This document shows positions 15,431 through 22,557 of a DNA stretch of 37,181 bases, in pieces. Numbering within the stretch: the first letter of the stretch is position 1; every line of letters begins with the position of its first letter. Source of the DNA: Verrucomicrobiota bacterium (GTDB lineage Bacteria; Verrucomicrobiota; Verrucomicrobiia; Opitutales; Opitutaceae); the NCBI GenBank assembly GCA_023386835.1, contig JAEWIY010000207.1, forward strand, positions 1 through 37,181. The letters are read 5' to 3'. Both the position numbers and the translations under genes were made by a program. The notes below the pieces were generated by a model that was not told the origin of the DNA, made no database searches, and was given only the letters and a program-made list of their open reading frames with translations.

Positions 15431-17330
15431 GAACAGTCGCGCCAGCATGGAGGCCGACGATGGTTTCGGCGAGCCCGCGCACTTCTTCCGGCCGAAGATA
15501 TTCGTGGCCCGCCATGGGTGAACCCGGTATCCCCCGTTCGATCAGGTGGCGCAGGATCGGCAACGGGTCCTGGCCGGCGGGGACGCGGCGCCAGGCGTCA
15601 CGCGTGAAGTCGGGCGGAGGCAGACTCAACTGGGCCGCCAAGGGACCATCACCCCGTCCACCCGGCCCGTGGCAGGCCGCACACCAGGTGCGGAAAAGCC
15701 GTTGCACCTGTGCGTGCGGTAGCGCCGTCCCCGTGGGTTCGGCCTCCGGCGCCGCCGGTGAAAGCTCCACGGCGGCCGAAGCGTGCGAGCCCGCCGGACG
15801 GAGCGAATCAAGATACGCCACCACGGCCTCGCCGGAGGAGGACCGTTCCGCGCTACCGTCGCGGAACAGGTGGGCATACGAGGGCATGCGCGAAGCCGGT
15901 GCGAGTGCACGGGGGGCCATCAGGTGCAGCCGATTCCATTCCGGGGTGCGGCGCTGCCCCACGTGAGCGAGGTCGGGCCCCTGCCGGCGGTTGCCCAACA
16001 GCGGCGGTTGCTCGGACCGGATCGTGTCGACGGACGAGGCTGGTCCCCAGCGCGCAACGTCCGATGTGCCGGGCCGCACAAATTGCGAGTGGCAATGCAT
16101 GCAGCCCTCGGCGATGTACACCTCGCGGCCGCGCGCGACGAGAGAGTCGGGTGCGGCTTGGGCGGCAGCGATGGGCGAGAGCGGTGGTCGGCCGAACAGA
16201 CATGGCAGGAGCCAGACCCACCCGGCTCGCGGCGGGACTGCGAGCAGCACCAGCACGAGTGCGCCGGTAACCACGATGAAAACGAGCGGCACCTGGTGCA
16301 GATCCTGTGCGAGCCCGATGCCGAGGGCGGAACCCAGCCAGCCGCTGACGGCGTACAGCGCCGCGATCTGCCGCGGAGTGCCGAGCCGGGCCGGCACGTA
16401 CACCAGTGCCGCGGAGTAGAGCGAGACACCCAAGGGATAAAGCAAGCTCACGCGGCCGGCCCACGTCGCTCCGATGGCCAACGCCGCGCAGCCCGTCGCC
16501 AGGGTCGCAGCACCCGCTGCCAGCACCCAGCGCAAGTGACCCCGGTCCAGAGCAACGCCGGCCACCAGTCCGCCGGCCAGATGCAGCCCGGCGTTCGCCC
16601 ACAGCCGGCCGGAGCCCTCCCACGTGACGCTCCGCAGCGGTGACGCGTGCTGGATGACGTAGAACGCCGCCGAGTCGAGCCACACCAAAACCAGGAACAA
16701 CAGGATCCAGCGGGCCCAGGACAGTGTTGTTGACGCTCGCACCGCAGCGGAGGCCGTCGTGGCCGCCGGGCGCCGCGCTGCGACTGCGGCTCCCCAAGCC
16801 ATCGCGGCGGCGGCCCACAGAATCTGGTCCCCCGTCGGCGCGCGGAAAACGGCCGGTACATTGCTCAACGCATAAGCCAGCCCGGTGCCGGCGCCAATCA
16901 CGCGGCCAAGCGCGTCCGCAGGCACCCAATGGCGCAGGTTTGCCGCCAGCGTCACCGTCAGGAAACCCAGCCCGAGACCCACCGCGCCCGCCGCGGCGGC
17001 GAAGGCGGGTCCACTGGTGGCGAGGCGGACCAACCCGGCCGCCACGGCCGAGGCGACGAAGCCGACGGCAAGCCACCAGGTTGCCTGCAGGCCGGGCCGG
17101 CGTATCCAGCCAGCGAGGACACTGCCCGCCACGCCGCCGCTGCCGAGGCCGAGCAGGACCGGCCGGAGCGACGCCGGGGAGAGGCCGAGCAGCGACTGCG
17201 CGTGTTCGAGCAGTGCAAACTCCGCGAACAGCAGAAAATAAAAGTACGTCGCGGCGACCATGAGGCCGGCGGCGAAGCACGATCTCGCGCGCGATGCCGC
17301 CCGGTCGTGTTCAGTGGTTCCGCGGTTCAT
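15405..17330 (-). CDS. MFS-like 12-TM domain fused to CcoO-like and class I cytochrome c domains
   Basis: A protein of 641 residues from the ATG at 17330 (20-bp overlap with the previous gene). Residues about 20-370 form twelve hydrophobic helices with MFS-like texture. A further hydrophobic stretch (371-390) leads into a heme domain closely resembling cbb3 oxidase subunit CcoO: CMHCH at 410-414 followed by SQFVRP, then GPDLAHVG and the axial-Met block RMPSY (Met482). After a linker comes a second cytochrome c domain with CAACH at 550-554 and Met606 in SPMAGH. The heme domains should face the periplasm and pass electrons to the CcoN-like protein encoded two genes upstream. CcoO is normally membrane-anchored and separate; fusion to a transporter fold is unusual. 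The MFS-type copper importer CcoA serves cbb3 assembly, but I see no methionine-rich copper motif here. Confidence 0.82.
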   Translation of the reverse strand: MNRGTTEHDRAASRARSCFAAGLMVAATYFYFLLFAEFALLEHAQSLLGLSPASLRPVLLGLGSGGVAGSVLAGWIRRPGLQATWWLAVGFVASAVAAGLVRLATSGPAFAAAAGAVGLGLGFLTVTLAANLRHWVPADALGRVIGAGTGLAYALSNVPAVFRAPTGDQILWAAAAMAWGAAVAARRPAATTASAAVRASTTLSWARWILLFLVLVWLDSAAFYVIQHASPLRSVTWEGSGRLWANAGLHLAGGLVAGVALDRGHLRWVLAAGAATLATGCAALAIGATWAGRVSLLYPLGVSLYSAALVYVPARLGTPRQIAALYAVSGWLGSALGIGLAQDLHQVPLVFIVVTGALVLVLLAVPPRAGWVWLLPCLFGRPPLSPIAAAQAAPDSLVARGREVYIAEGCMHCHSQFVRPGTSDVARWGPASSVDTIRSEQPPLLGNRRQGPDLAHVGQRRTPEWNRLHLMAPRALAPASRMPSYAHLFRDGSAERSSSGEAVVAYLDSLRPAGSHASAAVELSPAAPEAEPTGTALPHAQVQRLFRTWCAACHGPGGRGDGPLAAQLSLPPPDFTRDAWRRVPAGQDPLPILRHLIERGIPGSPMAGHEYLRPEEVRGLAETIVGLHAGATVHENPGRGR

Positions 17331-17721
17331 GTGCCAGCAGCCAGCCCTGTACTGCGACCAGTCCGAGATCCGTGACCGCCACACTCGCCCACGGCCATGC
17401 GAGCCAGCCCGAGACCAACGCGCAGGTCACGAAGCCGCCCGCCGCGGCCCGGGGAAAAAGGGTGAACTGCAACAGGTGCCGCAGGCGCACCGCCGAGCTG
17501 CCCACGACGCCGAACAAGTAGGTGGCTCCGACCGCGAACACGAAGGCGCCGATAAAACGCACGAACACGGTCGCCTCCGGTGGTGGTGGTGGTGGTGGCA
17601 CCTGCATGAGCGCGAGTGTCCAAGCCGGGGCGAGCAGCAAACCCGTCCCGGCGGCCGTGTCCATCCACCCGGCCCAGAGGCCGAGTCCCCGGGCAAAGCG
17701 GATCCTGGTGGTCGCGTTCAC
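17311..17721 (-). CDS. Small four-helix membrane protein with polyproline tract, unknown function
   Basis: A protein of 136 residues. The start is a GTG at 17721 that overlaps the previous gene's stop as GTGA; longer upstream frames would lie inside the CcoN-like gene and are rejected. Four hydrophobic segments are visible (around 12-30, 45-63, 78-98 and 104-125). A run of seven prolines follows MQV in the first loop, encoded by CCA-type repeats (17579-17598 on the plus strand as GGT units), which could slip and would need EF-P for translation. I do not recognise the family. Its position between the CcoN-like and CcoO-fusion genes, with overlaps on both sides, suggests an accessory subunit of that complex. 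Confidence 0.75.
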   Translation of the reverse strand: MNATTRIRFARGLGLWAGWMDTAAGTGLLLAPAWTLALMQVPPPPPPPEATVFVRFIGAFVFAVGATYLFGVVGSSAVRLRHLLQFTLFPRAAAGGFVTCALVSGWLAWPWASVAVTDLGLVAVQGWLLAHEPRNH

Positions 17722-19010
17722 GAACGGAGTTCCTCCCGCCAGAGGGCCACCGAGCCCAATAGCATGAGTGCACCTGCGGTGGTGCGGATCACCTCGACGG
17801 CGTAGAACCCGCCCGTGCGACTGAAGAACGCGGCCGCCTGTTCGTTCTCGAACCAGCCGCTGACCAGGAGCACGGCGACTTGGGCCAGGCTGCCCAGTTG
17901 CCACCAGCCGAAGCCCTGCCGCAGCGGCCGCTCGGGCTGGAGTTCGTTCAACACCACCAGCAGCGCGCTGGTGACGAAACCTGCCATCGCGAGATGCGCG
18001 TGTCCAACGAGTGCGTTGGTGAATTTCAGCCGCTCCGAGAGGCCGGGCAGGAAGATGAGCCAGCCGCTGGCGACGAGCAGCATCCACCAGGCGCCGGCGG
18101 CTTGCAGCCACGGCCGGGCCCCGGCGGTCCAGCGGTACCGCCCGAGTGACCAGCACAGCATCGGTATCCAGAGCAGCACCACGGCCAGACCGGCGCTCTG
18201 CCGCGTGGCATGGTGGCTCGCCGGACCGCCGGCTACGTATCCGCACACCAACCACGACAGCAGCCACGCGCCGCCGACCCACCCGTCGCCGCGCACGCGG
18301 GAACGCCGCGGCAGCCGCAGCAGCAAGGGCACCAGGTGAATCACGCCAATCACCCCCAGCGTGGAGCCGAGCAACGAGGCGCCAGTGGCACCGCCGCTAT
18401 GCGGGTTGACGGACGGGTACACCGAGCGCCCGCTGGCCCAGTACAACACCCACGGCACGGGAGCGAGGGCGGCCAGCAACCCGAGGTAGGCCCACCCGCC
18501 GAGAGCGCCGAACAGGCGCCAGCGGATCGAGGCATGTCCCGCCAGCACACACCAGAGGAAGGCCATGGCGGCGGGCAGTAGCGGGCGGGCCCAGCCATGC
18601 CAGTCGAGAAACAATTTGCCGCTCGTGGTGCCGCCGAGCCAGGAAACGCCACCGAGCGCGAGCGCGGCGGTCCAGAACCACAGGGCGGCGCGCGCCCATT
18701 GTGTAGCGCGGGGAGCGCCCGCTGGCAGCCCGGATTGCAGCAGCACGCCGACCAGGGGCAGCGCGCACCAGCCGTACAGCTGCCAATTGAGGTGCAGCGG
18801 CATCCAGCGCCCGTAGGTCAGCGGAGCGACGTGGTCTCCCAGTTGCGGCCACAACAGCAGCGCTGCCAGCCACAGCCCGACGGCGTTGGCGGCGACCCAC
18901 CAGGCCAACGATTGGCGGCGCACCGCCCGTGCCAGGTCGTTCTGGGGGGTCTGAACACGCGGCCGACTACCGCGGCGATGAACCGGAGCGGGCGCTACGC
19001 GTGTGTTCAT
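17718..19010 (-). CDS. CcoN-like heme-copper oxidase superfamily subunit I (divergent)
   Basis: A protein of 430 residues from the ATG at 19010, which overlaps the ATPase stop as ATGA. It has twelve predicted helices, like subunit I of cbb3 oxidases. Helix 2 carries YGRWMPLH (His73), matching the low-spin heme site of CcoN. Helix 6 has NPHSGG (His204), helix 7 has YVAGGPASHH (Tyr258, His266, His267), and helix 10 has GHAH (His337, His339), matching CcoN GHVH. Thus every expected heme and CuB ligand position has a histidine, and a tyrosine lies near the place of the cross-linked Tyr, although its distance to the His pair is two residues longer than in CcoN. It may be an oxidase or a nitric oxide reductase-type enzyme. 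Its electron donor is probably the fused cytochrome encoded downstream. Confidence 0.75.
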   Translation of the reverse strand: MNTRVAPAPVHRRGSRPRVQTPQNDLARAVRRQSLAWWVAANAVGLWLAALLLWPQLGDHVAPLTYGRWMPLHLNWQLYGWCALPLVGVLLQSGLPAGAPRATQWARAALWFWTAALALGGVSWLGGTTSGKLFLDWHGWARPLLPAAMAFLWCVLAGHASIRWRLFGALGGWAYLGLLAALAPVPWVLYWASGRSVYPSVNPHSGGATGASLLGSTLGVIGVIHLVPLLLRLPRRSRVRGDGWVGGAWLLSWLVCGYVAGGPASHHATRQSAGLAVVLLWIPMLCWSLGRYRWTAGARPWLQAAGAWWMLLVASGWLIFLPGLSERLKFTNALVGHAHLAMAGFVTSALLVVLNELQPERPLRQGFGWWQLGSLAQVAVLLVSGWFENEQAAAFFSRTGGFYAVEVIRTTAGALMLLGSVALWREELRS

Positions 19011-19729
19011 GCTTCGCTCAAAGTGCCGTCCCGCATGCGCAGCACCCGATCGCACTGTTCGGCGAATCGGCGTTCATGCGTGGCGAGCACCACCGTCAGA
19101 CCGTCGCGCGCTGCCATCGTCCTGAGCAGGTTGAAGATGCTCGTGCCAGTCTCCTCATCGAGGGACCCGGTCGGTTCGTCGGCCAAGAGGAGTTGCGGGC
19201 GATTCAGCAGCGCGCGGCAGATCGCGGTCCGCTGCCGTTCGCCACCCGAAAGGTCCTGGATGCGGTGGGTCAGGCGATGACTCAGGCCCACGCTGGCGGC
19301 GAGTTCCTCCACCCGCGCGCGGGTCGTGGCGCGGCCCAGCCCGCAGGCGAGCGCGGGGACCGCGATGTTCTCCCGCACGGTGAGATCGGGGATCAGGTTG
19401 TGGAGTTGAAAAACAAATCCGGTGTGACGGCGGCGCAGTGTCAGCCGATCGAATTCGCGCGCTGGATCCAGGCCGCAGACGCGAAGTTCGCCCCGATCCG
19501 GCACATCCAGCCCGCCCAGCAGGTGGAGCAGCGTGCTTTTGCCGGAGCCGGATGCGCCCCACAAAGCGACCACTTCACCCGCACGCACGGTGAGGTCGAC
19601 TCCGCGCAGCACCCGGATGCGGCCACGATCATAGCTCTTCACCACATTGAGCACCGTGGCGAGAGTCCGTCCGCGCCACCCGGGCGCGGTGGTGAGAGGG
19701 CTGGGCGGTGTGCTGACCTGATCACTCAT
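19007..19729 (-). CDS. LolD/MacB-type ABC transporter ATPase
   Basis: A protein of 240 residues from the ATG at 19729, overlapping the permease stop by 8 bp. Walker A is GASGSGKST, the signature is LSGGERQR, Walker B runs LLLADEPTGSLD, and the switch His is in ATHE. The Q-loop reads FQLHNLIPDLTV, typical of the FtsE/LolD/MacB subfamily. It pairs with the FtsX-type permease just upstream. This subfamily does mechanical work on the inner membrane or extrudes lipoproteins, lipids or peptides rather than pumping through a classical channel. No membrane-fusion protein is encoded beside it, so the substrate is open. Confidence 0.93.
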   Translation of the reverse strand: MSDQVSTPPSPLTTAPGWRGRTLATVLNVVKSYDRGRIRVLRGVDLTVRAGEVVALWGASGSGKSTLLHLLGGLDVPDRGELRVCGLDPAREFDRLTLRRRHTGFVFQLHNLIPDLTVRENIAVPALACGLGRATTRARVEELAASVGLSHRLTHRIQDLSGGERQRTAICRALLNRPQLLLADEPTGSLDEETGTSIFNLLRTMAARDGLTVVLATHERRFAEQCDRVLRMRDGTLSEA

Positions 19730-20834
19730 ACCGCAACGCCTCCGCGGGTTGAATCCGGGCGGCGAAACGCGCGGGGTAAATCGCGCCCGCCACGGCGGTG
19801 ACGACGGCGGTCGCCACGATGCCGGCGGCGACGGACCACGGCACGATCGCGGCAACGTAACCCTGAAACTGGGGCGTGCGTTCCAACACGAGGAGCAGGC
19901 TCCAGCCCAGGATGAACCCGACGAAAACGCCCACTGCCGCGAGGGCGGCGGCCTCAGCGAAGATCATCAGCGCCACCTGCGGCCGCGAAAAGCCGCACAC
20001 CCGCAAGACCGCGATTTCGCGAAAACGGCTGAAGACCGACAGCAGCATTGTATTCGCCACCCCAAGACCGCCGAGGGCGAAGGCGCAGATCCCGACGGCC
20101 CACGCGGTGACATGCAGGATCTTGAAGCTGTTGTAGCTGCGGCTGAACTCGCGGTTCTCCAAGGCAATCAGTCCAGGGTGAACCGCCTCGAGACGGGCAC
20201 GGAAATCGGCACCGTTGCCGCGATCGTGCAACGTGATCGCGACGATCGACGACGCGGTGCCGCGGTGGAAGAACGCCTGCGCTTCCTCCAGCGGAAGGAA
20301 AATGCCGCCATCCTCGAATCCGTTTTCACTCTGCAGGATCCCGCCCACGCGGAATTCGGCCCGACCGATCGTGACCGACTCACCCGCCTGCGCTTTGAGA
20401 AATTCAGCCGCCCGGGCGCCGAGGTAAACCTGGCCGGGCGTCCGTCCGAACTCCGCGGCGGAGCCCGCCAGCCATGTGGCGTGCCTGAGCCGGGGATCGT
20501 CCCGCTCCAGGCCGAAGCAGGTGATTACCGGATGCCCCGGCGAGGAGACGAGGCCAAACAGGAGCGGATGTGCCGCGTGCACTCCGGGCAATTGTCGGAT
20601 CGCCTCAACTTGGTCGGCAGTGACGGAGCTGAAGAACAGGTCGGAGACATTGCGCTCGAACACCAGGTAGTGGCTGTCCGAGGACAGGATGCGCTCAAAC
20701 ATGCCGATCGCGCCGGTGACGATGCTCACAATCGCGAGCATGGCCGCGACCCCGAACGCGATGCCGGCAATACCGATGACCGCGCGCAGCCGGTGCCGCC
20801 GCAGGTTGGTCAGGGCGAGGACAAAAAATCGCAT
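19722..20834 (-). CDS. FtsX/MacB-type ABC permease
   Basis: A protein of 370 residues from the ATG at 20834. TM1 lies at about 18-45 in the MRFFVLALTNLRRHRLRAV context that opens most FtsX-like permeases. A large periplasmic MacB-like domain (about 50-240) follows, then three C-terminal helices, with GLGVANTMLLSVFSRFREIAVLR as the conserved coupling region that contacts the ATPase. It starts 7 bp after the polyprenyl synthase stop and overlaps the ATPase start. Single permease genes of this type form homodimers. The role in the operon is unknown; assembly or export for the neighbouring heme-copper complex is one possibility. Confidence 0.92.
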   Translation of the reverse strand: MRFFVLALTNLRRHRLRAVIGIAGIAFGVAAMLAIVSIVTGAIGMFERILSSDSHYLVFERNVSDLFFSSVTADQVEAIRQLPGVHAAHPLLFGLVSSPGHPVITCFGLERDDPRLRHATWLAGSAAEFGRTPGQVYLGARAAEFLKAQAGESVTIGRAEFRVGGILQSENGFEDGGIFLPLEEAQAFFHRGTASSIVAITLHDRGNGADFRARLEAVHPGLIALENREFSRSYNSFKILHVTAWAVGICAFALGGLGVANTMLLSVFSRFREIAVLRVCGFSRPQVALMIFAEAAALAAVGVFVGFILGWSLLLVLERTPQFQGYVAAIVPWSVAAGIVATAVVTAVAGAIYPARFAARIQPAEALRYE

Positions 20835-20841
20835 GGGGTGT

Positions 20842-21855
20842 TCAGGCGGCGGCTTCCTGGCCGCCACCGAACAGCGGAGCCGCGGCGCGTTCGAATTCCT
20901 CATGCAACGGCCGGAGCGTGCTCCAGCCTGGCCGCAGCCGCTCCAGGCCGGCCAAACGGGCTGCCGCCTGCGTCAGCAGCCGTTGGATGCGTAACCGGGT
21001 GGCTGATACGCCGAGAATCAGTCCGAGGTTGGGCCGGTCGAGGGCGCGATCGCGCGCGGTCGTTTTGCCCGCGTCGACGGTGGTCGAGAGCAGATCGCGC
21101 AGGTCGTCGAGCGCCTGGAAGGCCAGGCCCCAGTAAAGCCCGAGGGCGCGGAGGCACCGCAGTTCGTCCGGTGTGGTCCCGGCGAGCAGGGCCGGCGGCA
21201 GGAGTGACAGCCAGAGCAGCGCGCACGTTTTGCGCAGCGCTATCCGCACCACGTCGCGGGGGGTGCGTCGGCTTTCGCCAAACGCGAGATCGCCGGCTTG
21301 CCCGCCCACGAGTCCGGAAGGACCGAGGCACGCGTCGAAGCAGGCGTGGACCTGCACTCGGATGGGGTACGCTTGTTCCGCCGCGGCAAAACCAAGCAGC
21401 GCGTAAGCACGGTTGATGAGCGCCAAGGCCGCGAGTAGGGTCATGGCTTCACCGTGCGTGCGGTGGGCGCACGGGCGGCCCCGCCGCGTGTCGGCGTCAT
21501 CCATGCACGGCAAGTCGTCGAGGAGGAGCGAGGCGAGGTGAAAATATTCGACGGTCGCGGCCAGCTGCAGGGCGGCGGATTCGTCAAGGTTCGCCGCGCG
21601 AGCCGCCGCCAGGGCAAGACGCCCGCGCAGCCGTTTGCCGGTGGTCTGCGTGCAGTCCTGCAGCAACGCGCGCAATCGGGGCTCCACCTGCGCCCCGCTG
21701 GGCGCCAGCTCGATCAGAGCAGCCTCGAGGCGCCGCAGCGTAGCGCTGTCATCAATCCCGGCACCCAACGCCGGCTCTGCCCGGCGCGGCAATGCCGCGG
21801 GTCGCAGGGTGCGGCAGCGGGGCAGTTCTGGGATGGAGCGAGGCGAGGCATTCAT
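20842..21855 (-). CDS. Polyprenyl diphosphate synthase (IspA/CrtE-like)
   Basis: A protein of 337 residues. It has the substrate Lys/Arg motif GKRLRGR (73-79), the first aspartate-rich motif DDLPCMD (113-119, the DDxxxxD form of bacterial farnesyl/geranylgeranyl synthases), the GGQAGDL motif (184-190) and the second aspartate-rich motif DDLRD (250-254). It condenses IPP with allylic diphosphates in the cytoplasm; chain length is not certain, though the motif form favours C15-C20 products. The ATG overlaps the YceI stop as ATGA. Placement in an operon with a YceI-family isoprenoid-binding protein and a heme-copper protein suggests that it supplies a dedicated isoprenoid, such as a quinone tail, heme side chain or carrier lipid. 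This is inference. Confidence 0.9.
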   Translation of the reverse strand: MNASPRSIPELPRCRTLRPAALPRRAEPALGAGIDDSATLRRLEAALIELAPSGAQVEPRLRALLQDCTQTTGKRLRGRLALAAARAANLDESAALQLAATVEYFHLASLLLDDLPCMDDADTRRGRPCAHRTHGEAMTLLAALALINRAYALLGFAAAEQAYPIRVQVHACFDACLGPSGLVGGQAGDLAFGESRRTPRDVVRIALRKTCALLWLSLLPPALLAGTTPDELRCLRALGLYWGLAFQALDDLRDLLSTTVDAGKTTARDRALDRPNLGLILGVSATRLRIQRLLTQAAARLAGLERLRPGWSTLRPLHEEFERAAAPLFGGGQEAAA

Positions 21856-22436
21856 CGGGAGGGCTCCTGCCGCGCGACGGGCTGCACGAGCACGCCTTGA
21901 AGGTGAAACTGCACCGTCACCTCGGGATCGACCCGCAGCAGACCGAACTTGCGGATACGCTTGAGCCCGAAATCCTGGACGTCCAGCCGCGCCTCCCCGT
22001 CAATCGAGAGCGTGTTCTCGTTGCCCGCCAGAAGCACGGGGAACTGGACGGGCCGCCGCACCCCGTGAAGTTGCAGGATGCCATGGGCAACGTAGCGGCC
22101 CGGTTGCACCCGTTGAAGTTCGTTCAGCTCGAAACGACCGATGGGGAAGTGCTCCGTTTCCTGCCAGTGATGCATCTCCTCGTCGCGTCTCGTCTTGCCG
22201 GTCAGCAGATCGTGAAAGTCGAACACCAGCGTGGCGCGCTCCACCGTGCCGGCGGCGGGATCGTACACGATGTCTGTCTGGAACCGGGGGAGTTGGGCCG
22301 TGAAGGAATCCATCGTGGCGTGCACGGCGACCTCGATCCGGCTTTGTTGCGGATCGAGCTGCAGGGTGTGGTCGCTGGCCAACAACGACGGTGCCGCGAG
22401 CAAAATCAAGCCGGCCAGGCTCAGGAGCGTTTTCAC
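21852..22436 (-). CDS. YceI-family periplasmic lipid/isoprenoid-binding protein
   Basis: A protein of 194 residues starting at GTG 22436, with signal peptide MKTLLSLAGLILLAAPSLLA. The lipocalin-like YceI pattern is clear: LDPQQSRIEVAVHATMDSF, DFHDLLTGKTRRDEEMHHW, HGILQLHGVRRPVQFPV and a final FHLQG strand. YceI proteins bind polyisoprenoid chains, including quinones, in the periplasm. It is the first gene of the nine-gene unit. The predicted -10 box (22449-22444) would start transcription at about 22437, so its mRNA may be essentially leaderless; no ribosome-binding site is visible before the GTG. Confidence 0.9.
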   Translation of the reverse strand: MKTLLSLAGLILLAAPSLLASDHTLQLDPQQSRIEVAVHATMDSFTAQLPRFQTDIVYDPAAGTVERATLVFDFHDLLTGKTRRDEEMHHWQETEHFPIGRFELNELQRVQPGRYVAHGILQLHGVRRPVQFPVLLAGNENTLSIDGEARLDVQDFGLKRIRKFGLLRVDPEVTVQFHLQGVLVQPVARQEPSR

Positions 22437-22443
22437 GCGGCGG

Positions 22444-22449
22444 ACGTTA
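22444..22449 (-). promoter_or_regulatory. Predicted -10 box for the nine-gene operon
   Basis: TAACGT on the minus strand, 11 nt after the last unit of operator B, the same offset as TAGGCT at operator A. Transcription would begin at or next to the GTG start codon of the YceI gene. Confidence 0.4.
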
Positions 22450-22459
22450 CGACGCTTGG

Positions 22460-22498
22460 ATGAATGCCGCGTGAACAGTGCATGAATCGGTGTTCATC
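22460..22498 (-). promoter_or_regulatory. Operator B: four units with exact 11-bp period (OmpR-type)
   Basis: On the plus strand, units begin at 22460 (ATGAAT), 22471 (GTGAAC), 22482 (ATGAAT) and 22493 (TTCATC), exactly 11 bp apart. Order, spacing and the inverted fourth unit are the same as at 13340-13378. The site is 23 bp upstream of the YceI start and 59 bp from the divergent hydrolase, so it could serve both directions. Confidence 0.75.
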
Positions 22499-22557
22499 TC
22501 CGCGACGCGTGGGGTGAGATTGCGTCGCCGCTGGCACCGGACACTGTACGGCGCCGC

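Noticed and set aside
17722..18282. N-terminal extension of the small membrane protein
   Set aside because: The extension lies inside the CcoN-like gene in another frame; the GTGA junction at 17721 gives a natural start.
19749..21416. A 555-residue plus-strand frame over the permease and polyprenyl synthase genes
   Set aside because: It is antisense to two genes with clear motifs and has a low-complexity Arg/Asp/Gly composition.
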